Part shown: positions 28,736-38,457 of the stretch, piece by piece
Layout of the letters: the number at the start of each line of letters is the position of its first letter
How positions within the stretch are numbered: position 1 is the first letter of the stretch
From: Bordetella holmesii ATCC 51541
Lineage (GTDB): Bacteria > Pseudomonadota > Gammaproteobacteria > Burkholderiales > Burkholderiaceae_B
Direction: 5' to 3'
NCBI GenBank assembly: GCA_000612485.1
Contig: CP007494.1
Coordinates: 3,100,001 to 3,164,000 of the forward strand
Length of the DNA: 64,000 nucleotides
Position numbers and translations under genes: made by a program
Notes under the pieces: generated by a model
What the model saw: the letters and a program-made list of their open reading frames with translations, nothing else
Told to the model about the DNA's origin: nothing
Database searches by the model: none

Positions 28736-30900
28736 TTACTCGGCTTGCGGCTCGGCAGGGGCTGCGGCCGGGGCATCGGCAGCAGGCGGCTGCTGCTGTT
28801 CGATACCACCGATAGCCTTGACCGAAAGGCGCAGGCGGCCCTTGTCGTCGGCCTCGATGACCTTGACGCGGACTTGCTGACCGACCTTCAACACGTCGTT
28901 GATGTTGGCGATGCGGTAGTTGGCGATTTCCGAGATGTGCAGCAGACCGTCGCGGCCCGGCAGCACTTGCACGATGGCGCCAAAGTCCAGCAGGCGCAGC
29001 ACGGAACCGTCGTAGACCTGACCCACTTCGACATCAGCGGTCAGTTCGACGATGCGGCGTTGCGCTTCCTTGGCCTGAGTCTCGTCCACGCTGGCGATCA
29101 CGATGGTGCCGTCATCGGAGATGTCGATCTGCGTACCGGTTTCTTCGGTCAGCGCACGGATCGTGGCGCCGCCCTTGCCGATCACGTCACGGATCTTCTC
29201 GGGGTTGATCTTGATGGTCAGCATGCGCGGCGCGAATGCGGACAGCTCGGTGCGCGAACCATCCAGCGAATCACGCATCTTGCCCAGGATGTGCAGACGG
29301 CCTTCGCGGGCCTGAGCCAGCGCGACTTGCATGATTTCCTTGGTGATGCCCTGGATCTTGATGTCCATCTGCAGCGCGGTGATGCCGTTTTCGGTACCCG
29401 CAACCTTGAAGTCCATGTCGCCCAGGTGATCTTCATCACCCAGAATATCGGTCAGCACGGCAAACTTGCCGTCTTCGAGAATCAAGCCCATGGCCACGCC
29501 AGCGACGTGATCCGTGGTCGGCACGCCGGCGTCCATCATGGCCAGCGAGCCGCCGCAGACCGAAGCCATCGACGAGGAGCCATTGGACTCGGTGATTTCG
29601 GAGACGATACGGATCGTGTACTGGAAGTCCTCGGGCTTGGGCAGCACCGGCACCAGCGAACGCTTGGCCAGTCGGCCATGGCCGATTTCACGACGCTTGG
29701 GCACACCAATACGGCCGGTTTCGCCGGTGGCGAAAGGCGGCATGTTGTAGTGCAGCATGAAGCGGTCACGGTACTCGCCCATCAGCGCATCGATGATCTG
29801 CTCATCCTGCTTGGTGCCCAGCGTAGCCACGACCAGGGCCTGCGTTTCACCACGGGTGAACAGGGCACTGCCGTGAGCGCGCGGCAACACGCCCAGGCGC
29901 ACGCTGATCGGACGCACCGTGCGGGTGTCGCGACCATCGATACGGGGCTCGCCATTGAGGATCTGGCTACGCACCAGACGCGCCTCCAGATCGAACAGGA
30001 TGTTGTCGACGGTCACGCTATCGGGCGCATCCTGGCCTGCGGCAGCGGCCTGCTCGGCCAGCTTGGCCGACACATCGGCGTAGACGTCACGCAACTTGGT
30101 CGTGCGCGCCTGCTTCTCGCGGATCTGATAGGCAGCGGTCAGACCCTCTTGAGCCGCGGCGGTCACCGCGGCAATCAGAGCGTCGTTCTTGGCCGCAGGC
30201 GCCCAGTTCCACTCGGGCTTGCCGGCATCGCGCACCAGATCATGGATGGCGTTGACAGCGGCCTGCATCTGTTCGTGGCCGAACACCACACCGCCGAGCA
30301 TGATCTCTTCGGACAGTTGTTGGGCTTCGGACTCGACCATCAGCACGGCGTTTTCCGTACCGGCAACCACCAGATCCATCTTGGAGGTCTTGAGCTGCGA
30401 GGCCGTCGGGTTGAGCACGTATTGGCCGTCGACATAGCCCACGCGGGCAGCGCCGATGGGCCATTGAAGGGGATGCCCGAGATGGCCAACGCCGCGGAAG
30501 CGCCGATCATGGCGGGGATGTCGGGATCGATTTCCGGATTGACCGACAGCGTGTGGATGACCACCTGGACTTCGTTGTAGAAGTCTTCCGGGAAAAGCGG
30601 ACGCAGGGGACGATCGATCAGACGCGAGGTCAGCGTTTCCTTCTCGGAAGGCTTGCCTTCGCGCTTGAAGAACCCCCCGGGAATGCGGCCAGCCGCATAG
30701 GTTTTCTCGATGTAGTCGACGGTCAGCGGAAAGAACGTCTGGCCGGGTTTGGCCTTCTTGGCGGCGACGACCGTGGCCAGCACGACGGTGTCCTCAACGG
30801 ACACAAGCACAGCGCCTGAGGCCTGGCGAGCGATCTCGCCGGTTTCCAGAACGACCGTATGTTGGCCGTATTGGAAAGTCTTGGTCACTTTATTGAACAT
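28736..30900 (-). pseudogene. pnp: polynucleotide phosphorylase with an apparent frameshift
   Basis: 3'-5' exoribonuclease of the RNA degradosome. It starts at [13 protein letters not shown] (30900) and has the first RNase PH domain up to [12 protein letters not shown]. The frame then breaks near 30455 and resumes as [16 protein letters not shown], running through the second RNase PH domain ([32 protein letters not shown]), the KH domain ([20 protein letters not shown]) and the S1 domain ([29 protein letters not shown]) to the end. Restoring one C to the run in the codons for Gly-Pro gives a normal protein of about 721 residues. In E. coli pnp can be lost but loss is costly, so a sequencing error is a serious possibility. 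Confidence 0.88.
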
Positions 30901-30924
30901 GACGATGGTTCCTTGCAAATGAAA

Positions 30925-30963
30925 AACCGTGGCCGTCGCGACAACGTCGCAGCGACCACGGTT
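30925..30963 (-). promoter_or_regulatory. long hairpin between rpsO and pnp
   Basis: Inverted repeat AACCGTGG...CCACGGTT with a second stem GTCGC/GCGAC inside, just upstream of the pnp start. In E. coli the rpsO-pnp spacer folds into a hairpin cut by RNase III, through which PNPase controls its own mRNA; the same position and type of structure suggest the same use here. There is no T run on the minus side. Confidence 0.6.
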
Positions 30964-30989
30964 GCGTCATGGGGAGCCAGCCCCGTCGA

Positions 30990-31259
30990 TCACTTGCGCA
31001 GACCGAGTTTTTCGATCAGAGCGCGGTACGAATCGGGATTGCGGCCCTTGAGATAGTCGAGCAGTTTACGGCGACGGCTGACCATGCGCAGCAGACCGCG
31101 GCGCGAGTGATGGTCCTTCGCGTGTTCCTTGAAGTGACCGGTCAGTTCGTTGATGCGGGCGGTGAGCAGAGCCACCTGAACTTCAGGGGAGCCGGTATCG
31201 CCTTGAGCGCGTTGGAATTGCGCGACGATTTCGGATTTTTTGATGTCAGCTACAGACAT
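30990..31259 (-). CDS. rpsO: 30S ribosomal protein S15
   Basis: Ribosomal protein uS15, 89 residues, the exact usual length. The signature region [20 protein letters not shown] and [28 protein letters not shown] are present. It binds the central domain of 16S rRNA. It precedes pnp, the order seen in most Proteobacteria. Intact. Confidence 0.97.
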   Translation of the reverse strand: MSVADIKKSEIVAQFQRAQGDTGSPEVQVALLTARINELTGHFKEHAKDHHSRRGLLRMVSRRRKLLDYLKGRNPDSYRALIEKLGLRK

Positions 31260-31462
31260 TTGATGACCTCTACGGACATGCGTCAGGGCCGAGGCGCCCG
31301 GACGTGGGTTTCAAGAAAAACGAGCCCCGAGACAACCGGGCGCCCTGTTACGCTGTTGCCGCCGCGCCGGATCCATTCTTGATCATTCTCGGACTCGGCA
31401 GGCTGGCGTGTCTTGCGGCCGGAAAAGCAACTTCGACAACCTTGACCGCAAAAGCGACGATG

Positions 31463-31468
31463 ATTATA
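31463..31468 (-). promoter_or_regulatory. candidate -10 box of the rpsO-pnp promoter
   Basis: A perfect TATAAT on the minus strand about 204 bases upstream of rpsO. The spacer on its upstream side leads to a weak -35 (near CTGGGC). The visibly higher G+C sequence begins just upstream of this point. Confidence 0.4.
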
Positions 31469-31552
31469 GCCGATTCGGTAGAATTGCCCAGTGAGGCCGC
31501 ACGCGGGCGGATTCCGGCCGCGATGATCCGCCCCTTATTGAAGGAGACCGCC

Positions 31553-32071
31553 ATGCCCCCGATTCGCCGCCCCATCGGCCGCGCCCTGCGCCTGGCCGGC
31601 GCGGGCATGCTGCTGGCCGCCTGCGCCAACCTGAACCAGGTGCCGCCCGGCACGCCCCTGGCCGACGTGCAGGCGCAATTCGGCGCGCCCAATTTCGCCT
31701 GCGATCTGCCCAATGGCGGGCAGCGGGTGATCTGGACCCAGCAGCCATACGGCCAGTTCGCCTGGGGCGCCAACGTAGGCCCCGACGGGCGCGTCGACCG
31801 CGTCGTCGAGGTGCTGACCGACGAGCATTTCAAGGTGCTGGGCACCGGCACCTGGACGGCCGACCAGGTGCGCTGCGAATTCGGCCCGCCAGCCGAGATC
31901 AAGCAGGTCGGCCTGCCCAGCGTGCGCCAGGTGGTGTGGTCGTACCGCTACCGCGAATCGCGGGTCTGGAATTCGCTGATGTACGTGTACATGGGCCGCG
32001 AGGGAGACCGCGTCACGCGCTTTCATCCCGGGCCGGACCCGATGTACGACGAAGACTGGCGCTGGCACTGA
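31553..32071 (+). CDS. SmpA/OmlA-like lipoprotein of unknown function
   Basis: A 172-residue protein starting at 31553 after a good ribosome-binding site (AAGGAG). It has a signal peptide and lipobox (AGAGMLLAACANL), followed by TPLADVQAQFGAP and later TWTADQVRCEFGPPAEI, two copies of a short helix-turn pattern that resembles SmpA/OmlA (BamE-like) folds. That resemblance is weak and the function is unknown. It is the first gene of the high-G+C segment and is convergent with pssA, the two ends meeting in a short inverted repeat (32084-32108). Confidence 0.75.
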   Translation: MPPIRRPIGRALRLAGAGMLLAACANLNQVPPGTPLADVQAQFGAPNFACDLPNGGQRVIWTQQPYGQFAWGANVGPDGRVDRVVEVLTDEHFKVLGTGTWTADQVRCEFGPPAEIKQVGLPSVRQVVWSYRYRESRVWNSLMYVYMGREGDRVTRFHPGPDPMYDEDWRWH

Positions 32072-32089
32072 GCGGACAGCGCCCGGCCA

Positions 32090-32869
32090 TCACGGAGAAT
32101 GATGGCCGCTGCGGCGCTCCTGCTGCAGCCTGCGGGCGCGGTTCCAGCGCCATGCCATCACCACCCAGCCCGACAGGCCATAAAGCACGAACAGGCCGAA
32201 CAGCACCACCGGCGGATCGCTGGAGACGAACACGAACACGGCCACCACCAGCAGGATGCCCCAGAACGGCACGCTGCGGCCCAAGGCGAAGTTCTTGCCG
32301 CTGAAAAACGAGGCGTTGCTGACCATCGCCACGCCGGCGTACATCGTCAGGACAAAGGCCACCCAGGCCATGATGCTGTCGTGGATGGGCAGTTTGTTGT
32401 CGATGGCCAGCCAGACGAAGCCGGCCACCAGCGCCGCGGCAGCGGGGCTGGGCAGCCCCTGGAAGAAGCGCTTGTCGACCACCGCGATGTTGGTGTTGAA
32501 GCGCGCCAGGCGCAAGGCCGCGCCGGCGACGTACACGAAGGCGGCCAGCCAGCCCCAGCGGCCGAGGTCCTGCAGGATCCATTCGTAGATGACCAGCGCG
32601 GGCGCGACGCCGAAGGAGGTCATGTCGGACAGCGAATCGTATTGCTCGCCGAAGGCCGACTGGGTGTTGGTCAGGCGCGCAACCCGGCCGTCCATGCCGT
32701 CGAGCACCATGGCCACGAAGATGGCGATGGCCGCGGTCTCGAAGCGGTCGTTCATGGCCTGCACGACGGCGTAGAACCCCGCGAACAGGGCCGCCGTGGT
32801 GAAGGCATTGGGCAGCAGGTAGATGCTGCGATGGCGATTTTCGGGATCGCGCATGGAGAAATTGGGCAT
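32090..32869 (-). CDS. pssA: CDP-diacylglycerol--serine O-phosphatidyltransferase
   Basis: Integral membrane enzyme making phosphatidylserine, precursor of phosphatidylethanolamine. The CDP-alcohol phosphotransferase motif is complete: DGMDGRVARLTNTQSAFGEQ followed by YDSLSD, matching D-G-x2-A-R-x8-G-x3-D-x3-D. The protein has 259 residues and about seven hydrophobic segments; the N-terminus RSIYLLPNAFTTAALFAGFYA is typical. It lies downstream of ilvC on the same strand, but a strong terminator stands between. Confidence 0.93.
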   Translation of the reverse strand: MPNFSMRDPENRHRSIYLLPNAFTTAALFAGFYAVVQAMNDRFETAAIAIFVAMVLDGMDGRVARLTNTQSAFGEQYDSLSDMTSFGVAPALVIYEWILQDLGRWGWLAAFVYVAGAALRLARFNTNIAVVDKRFFQGLPSPAAAALVAGFVWLAIDNKLPIHDSIMAWVAFVLTMYAGVAMVSNASFFSGKNFALGRSVPFWGILLVVAVFVFVSSDPPVVLFGLFVLYGLSGWVVMAWRWNRARRLQQERRSGHHSP

Positions 32870-32960
32870 AGATGACAGAATCGCTTGCAGCGGAAGTGAA
32901 AGTTTAACCCATATGACCCCACTTGCGGGCGCGCATCACCGTGTCGTTTGCACCGCGGAA

Positions 32961-32989
32961 AAGAAAAAACGCGCCCTGTGGGGCGCGTC
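32961..32989 (-). terminator. ilvC rho-independent terminator
   Basis: On the minus strand the stem ACGCGCC / GGCGCGT is followed by a run of T. It lies 48 bases after the ilvC stop and separates the ilvIHC operon from pssA. Confidence 0.88.
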
Positions 32990-33036
32990 TGGACCAGCCT
33001 GCCGGGGCCCTGCGGGACCCGGCGTGGCCGTGGCCT

Positions 33037-34125
<1,089 letters not shown>

Positions 34126-34617
34126 TCAGATTTTCAGTATCCGTTCGCCGCGCCCGATGCCGGACACGCCGGTGCGCACGGTTTCCAGGATGGCACTGCG
34201 GTCGAGGGCTTCGATGAAAGCCTGGATTTTCTCCTGAACGCCGGTCAGCTCGATCGTGTAGGACTTGTCGGTGACGTCGATGATGCGCCCGCGGAAGATA
34301 TCCGCCATGCGCTTCATTTCCTCGCGCTTCTTGCCCACTGCCCGCACCTTGATCAGCATGAGCTCGCGCTCGATGTGCGCGCCTTCGGTGAGGTCCACGA
34401 CCTTGACCACGTCGACCAGGCGATTGAGGTGCTTGGTGATCTGTTCGATGACCTCGTCCGAACCGACGGTCACCACGGTCAGGCGCGACAGGGTCGCGTC
34501 CTCGGTGGGCGCCACGGTCAGCGTCTCGATGTTGTAGCCGCGCGCGGAGAACAGGCCGACCACGCGCGACAGCGCGCCGGGTTCGTTTTCCATCAGCACA
34601 GAAATCACGTGTTTCAT
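34126..34617 (-). CDS. ilvH: acetolactate synthase small (regulatory) subunit
   Basis: Regulatory subunit of acetohydroxyacid synthase III type, 163 residues. The N-terminal ACT domain reads MKHVISVLMENEPGALSRVVGLFSARGYNIETL, the valine-binding site for feedback inhibition. It follows ilvI with an 10-base gap and a strong ribosome-binding site (AGGAGG). Confidence 0.97.
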   Translation of the reverse strand: MKHVISVLMENEPGALSRVVGLFSARGYNIETLTVAPTEDATLSRLTVVTVGSDEVIEQITKHLNRLVDVVKVVDLTEGAHIERELMLIKVRAVGKKREEMKRMADIFRGRIIDVTDKSYTIELTGVQEKIQAFIEALDRSAILETVRTGVSGIGRGERILKI

Positions 34618-34627
34618 GGTGGCCTCC

Positions 34628-36343
34628 TTACAGATCCTCGGAACCGAGCAGCATCTCGGTCAGCCCGCGGCCGGCCTTCACCATGGGCCACACGTTTTCG
34701 GTGCGGTCGGTGATGAAGTCCAGGAAGACCAGGCGATCCTTGTGCTTCTTGAATGCTTCGCGCAGCGCCGGCTCGACGTCGGCGGGCCGCTCGATGCGCA
34801 GGCCGACGTGGCCATAGGCCTCGGCGACCTTGACGAAATCCGGCAGCGAATCCATGTACGACTCGGAATAGCGCGAGCCGTAGTCGATCTGCTGCCACTG
34901 GCGCACCATGCCCAGGAAACGGTTGTTCAGGCAGATGATCTTGGGCGTCAGGTGGTACTGGTGGCAGGTGGACAATTCCTGGATGTTCATCTGGATCGAC
35001 GCCTCGCCGGTGATCACGGCGATGTCGGCGCCCGGATTGGCCATCTGCACGCCCATGGCATAGGGCAGCCCCACGCCCATGGTGCCCAGGCCGCCGGAGT
35101 TGATCCAGCGGCGCGGCTTGTTGAACTTGTAGTACTGCGCGGCCCACATCTGGTGCTGGCCGACGTCGGAGGTCACGAAGGCGTCGCCTCCGGTCACTTC
35201 CCACAGTTTCTCGACCACGAACTGAGGCTTGATGACCTCGTCGGAGCCGGCGTACTTCAGGCACTCCTTGCCGCGCCAGGCCTCGATCTGCTGCCACCAC
35301 TTCTCGATCGGCGCCGGCTTGGCGTCGGCGCGCGCCAGGTCGTACTGGGCGCTCAGATCGGCCAGTACGTCCTTGACGTTGCCGACGATGGGCACGTCGA
35401 CGCGCACGCGCTTGGAGATCGACGAGGGATCGATGTCGATGTGGATGATCTTGCGCGCGTTCTGCGCGAAATGGCGCGGATTGCCGATGACGCGGTCATC
35501 GAAGCGCGCCCCGATGGCCAGCAGCACGTCGCAGTGCTGCATCGCCATGTTCGCCTCGTAGGTGCCGTGCATGCCGGGCATGCCCAGGAAGCGGTGGTCG
35601 GTGGCCGGCATCGCGCCCAGGCCCATCAGGGTGTTGGTGCACGGCGCGCCGGTCTGGTCCACCAGGTGGCGCAAGGCCTCGGCGGCATCGGACAGGATCA
35701 CGCCGCCGCCCGTGTAGATCATGGGACGCTCGGCGTGCAGCAGCATCTGCACGGCCTTCTTGATCTGGCCCTGGTGCCCCTTGTTCACCGGCGCGTACGA
35801 GCGCATCGAGATCTCGCCCTTGGGCGGCGCGTACTTGCACTGCGCGACGGTGATGTCCTTCGGGATATCGACCAGCACGGGGCCGGGACGGCCGGTGCGG
35901 GCGATGAAGAAGGCACGGCGCATGGTCTCGGCCAGGTCCTTGACGTCGCGCACCAGGAAGTTGTGCTTGACGCAGGGACGCGTGATGCCCACGGTGTCGC
36001 ATTCCTGGAAGGCATCCTCGCCGATGGCCGCAGTCGGCACCTGGCCGCTGATGATGACCATGGGGATGGAGTCCATGTAGGCGGTGGCGATGCCGGTGAC
36101 GGCATTGGTGACGCCCGGACCGCTGGTCACCAGGCATACGCCCACTTTCTGCGAGGCGCGCGAGTACGCGTCGGCGGCGTGCACGGCAGCCTGCTCGTGA
36201 CGCACCAGAATGTGCTGGAATTTGTCCTGCTTGAAAATCGCGTCGTAGATGTAAAGCACCGCGCCGCCAGGGTAGCCGAAAACGTGTTCCACGCCTTCTT
36301 CGGCCAGGCAGCGCACGACGATGTCGGCGCCATTGAGTTCCAT
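34628..36343 (-). CDS. ilvI: acetolactate synthase large (catalytic) subunit
   Basis: Thiamine-diphosphate enzyme that makes acetolactate and acetohydroxybutyrate. The protein from ATG 36343 (MELNGADIVVRCLAEEG) has 571 residues. The catalytic glutamate is in HILVRHEQAAVHAADAYSR, the TPP-binding region is GEASIQMNIQELSTCHQYHL with the following LNNRFLG, and the FAD-domain signature GARFDDRVIG is present. The frame is open upstream to 36769, but that extension has no family resemblance. First gene of ilvIHC. Confidence 0.96.
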   Translation of the reverse strand: MELNGADIVVRCLAEEGVEHVFGYPGGAVLYIYDAIFKQDKFQHILVRHEQAAVHAADAYSRASQKVGVCLVTSGPGVTNAVTGIATAYMDSIPMVIISGQVPTAAIGEDAFQECDTVGITRPCVKHNFLVRDVKDLAETMRRAFFIARTGRPGPVLVDIPKDITVAQCKYAPPKGEISMRSYAPVNKGHQGQIKKAVQMLLHAERPMIYTGGGVILSDAAEALRHLVDQTGAPCTNTLMGLGAMPATDHRFLGMPGMHGTYEANMAMQHCDVLLAIGARFDDRVIGNPRHFAQNARKIIHIDIDPSSISKRVRVDVPIVGNVKDVLADLSAQYDLARADAKPAPIEKWWQQIEAWRGKECLKYAGSDEVIKPQFVVEKLWEVTGGDAFVTSDVGQHQMWAAQYYKFNKPRRWINSGGLGTMGVGLPYAMGVQMANPGADIAVITGEASIQMNIQELSTCHQYHLTPKIICLNNRFLGMVRQWQQIDYGSRYSESYMDSLPDFVKVAEAYGHVGLRIERPADVEPALREAFKKHKDRLVFLDFITDRTENVWPMVKAGRGLTEMLLGSEDL

Positions 36344-36813
36344 GTTGTCTTTCCTTTCAGTACCGGCCTTGCACGCCTGAGCGCTGCCCGCCCGGATACG
36401 ACGGCAGCTGAACCCGAACCGGCGACAACAACATGATCCGGCGCTTTGCGGCTCACGGAGCCACGCCACCCGGACACATTGTCGACCCGGCACACGCTCG
36501 TCAGAAACGCAGTGCAAACGCCCTGGGGGCGCTGGAGGTCGAAATGGAAGCCTTGGCAGCACACGCTTGTGGCGCGGCCAACGGCAGGTGTAACTGGCGC
36601 AATCCGCCCGGAAGGTGGCCCGGGGCAGCTGTAAGCCGGCGCACCGGCTTCGGATAGTCACGCCGGCGCAAGACGGGCAATTTACCGCGTTGCGGCATCC
36701 GGAGCAAATCGGGTGTTGGGAAAGCCCCGCAACCCGTCGTTTTCCGATCCGGCCCCAAAAGTGGCGCACATCTCTCTATACTGGCGTTGTCACGGACAAA
36801 TCGCCCCATCTCC
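36344..36813. other. divergent intergenic region between ilvI and the FUSC gene
   Basis: About 470 bases. The ilvIHC promoter and any leader must be here. I looked on the minus strand for a leader peptide rich in Ile, Val or Leu followed by a terminator and did not find one. No gene-like reading frame is convincing. Confidence 0.55.
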
Positions 36814-37409
36814 ATGGATTTGCGCATCGCCAGCATCCGGCGCTTTCTATACAGCCACTACTTCTTTGGCGGTATCCGACAGGCGATCGGCATGCTTCTG
36901 CCCGTCCTGGTGCTGGGCGGGCTGTTCGGCCAGTACAGCATCGGCCTGGTCGCCACCTTCGGCGCCCAGTGCCTGGCCATCATCGACCAGCCGGGCGGGC
37001 CGCAGCGCCATCGCACCAACGAAATGCTGGGCGGCGCCCTGCTGGGCACCGCCACGGTCACGCTGACCGGCGCGGCCTCCTCCTACCCCATCCTGCTGTG
37101 GCTGGCGGTGATCGCCCAGTGCTTCACGTTCTCGATATTCTCGGTGTTCGGCAAGCGCGGCGGCCTGATCGGCTTTGCCGGCCTGCTGCTGATGACCCTG
37201 ACCATGCATTCGCCGCTGGCCCCGCACGAGGTGCTGCTGCACTCGGCCGCCACGCTGGGCGGGGCGCTGTTCTACCTCGGCTGGAGCCTGGCCTTCAGCC
37301 GCCTGTTCTGGCTGCGCGAGGAGCGCCAGGCGATGTCGGTGGCGCTGTTCGCCACCGCCGACTACATGGCCGCGCGGGCCAGCTTCTACGACGAGAACGC
37401 CGACCTAGC

Positions 37410-38452
37410 TGTGAAGATTCAATAGGTTGTATGCATGGTTCATCCGAACCGGATTTGAGAAACTGGAAATCGCCAACCCCCCAGTTCACTCAAGGAGCCC
37501 GGCCGGATGAACACCCATAAGCATGCCCGATTGACCTTCCTACGTCGCCTCGAAATGGTCCAGCAATTGATCGCCCATCAAGTTTGTGTGCCTGAAGCGG
37601 CCCGCGCCTATGGGGTCACCGCGCCGACTGTGCGCAAATGGCTGGGCCGCTTCCTGGCTCAGGGCCAGGCGGGTTTGGCCGATGCGTCCTCGCGCCCGAC
37701 GGTCTCGCCCCGAGCGATTGCGCCGGCCAAGGCGCTGGCTATCGTGGAGCTGCGCCGCAAGCGGCTGACCCAAGCGCGCATCGCCCAGGCGCTGGGCGTG
37801 TCAGCCAGCACCGTCAGCCGCGTCCTGGCCCGCGCCGGTCTGTCGCACCTGGCCGACCTGGAGCCGGCCGAGCCGGTGGTGCGCTACGAGCATCAGGCCC
37901 CCGGCGATCTGCTGCACATCGACATCAAGAAGCTGGGACGTATCCAGCGCCCTGGCCACCGGGTCACGGGCAACCGACGCGATACCGTTGAGGGGGCCGG
38001 CTGGGACTTCGTCTTCGTGGCCATCGATGACCACGCCCGCGTGGCCTTCACCGACATCCACCCCGACGAGCGCTTCCCCAGCGCCGTCCAGTTCCTCAAG
38101 GACGCAGTGGCCTACTACCAGCGCCTGGGCGTGACCATCCAGCGCTTGCTCACCGACAATGGCTCGGCCTTTCGCAGCCGCGCCTTCGCCGCGCTGTGCC
38201 ATGAGCTGGGCATCAAGCACCGCTTTACCCGACCTTACCGCCCACAGACCAATGGCAAGGCCGAACGCTTCATCCAGTCGGCCTTGCGTGAGTGGGCTTA
38301 CGCTCACACCTACCAGAACTCCCAACACCGAGCCGATGCCATGAAATCCTGGCTACACCACTACAACTGGCATCGACCCCACCAAGGCATCGGGCGCGCT
38401 GTACCCATCTCCAGACTCAACCTGGACGAATACAACCTATTGACAGTTCACA
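37410..38452 (+). mobile_element. IS481, copy 4 (inside the FUSC gene)
   Basis: Complete 1043-bp element. The flanks are CCTAGC on the left (37404-37409) and ACTAGA on the right (38453-38458): only the CTAG core is shared, although the two halves of the host gene are continuous across it. Confidence 0.95.
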
Positions 38453-38457
38453 ACTAG
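37507..38457 (+). CDS. IS481 transposase, copy 4
   Basis: Intact 316-residue transposase ending L-T-V-H-N, stop codon supplied by the flanking CTAG. Same domains as copy 1. Confidence 0.95.
   Translation: MNTHKHARLTFLRRLEMVQQLIAHQVCVPEAARAYGVTAPTVRKWLGRFLAQGQAGLADASSRPTVSPRAIAPAKALAIVELRRKRLTQARIAQALGVSASTVSRVLARAGLSHLADLEPAEPVVRYEHQAPGDLLHIDIKKLGRIQRPGHRVTGNRRDTVEGAGWDFVFVAIDDHARVAFTDIHPDERFPSAVQFLKDAVAYYQRLGVTIQRLLTDNGSAFRSRAFAALCHELGIKHRFTRPYRPQTNGKAERFIQSALREWAYAHTYQNSQHRADAMKSWLHHYNWHRPHQGIGRAVPISRLNLDEYNLLTVHN

Noticed and set aside
28148..30580. 810-codon plus-strand frame opposite pnp
   Set aside because: Antisense shadow of pnp; amino-acid composition and lack of motifs argue against a gene.
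34616..36436. 606-codon plus-strand frame opposite ilvI
   Set aside because: Antisense shadow of ilvI for the same reasons.
36344..36813. Attenuator or leader peptide for ilvIHC
   Set aside because: No short frame rich in branched-chain codons followed by a terminator hairpin was found on the minus strand.
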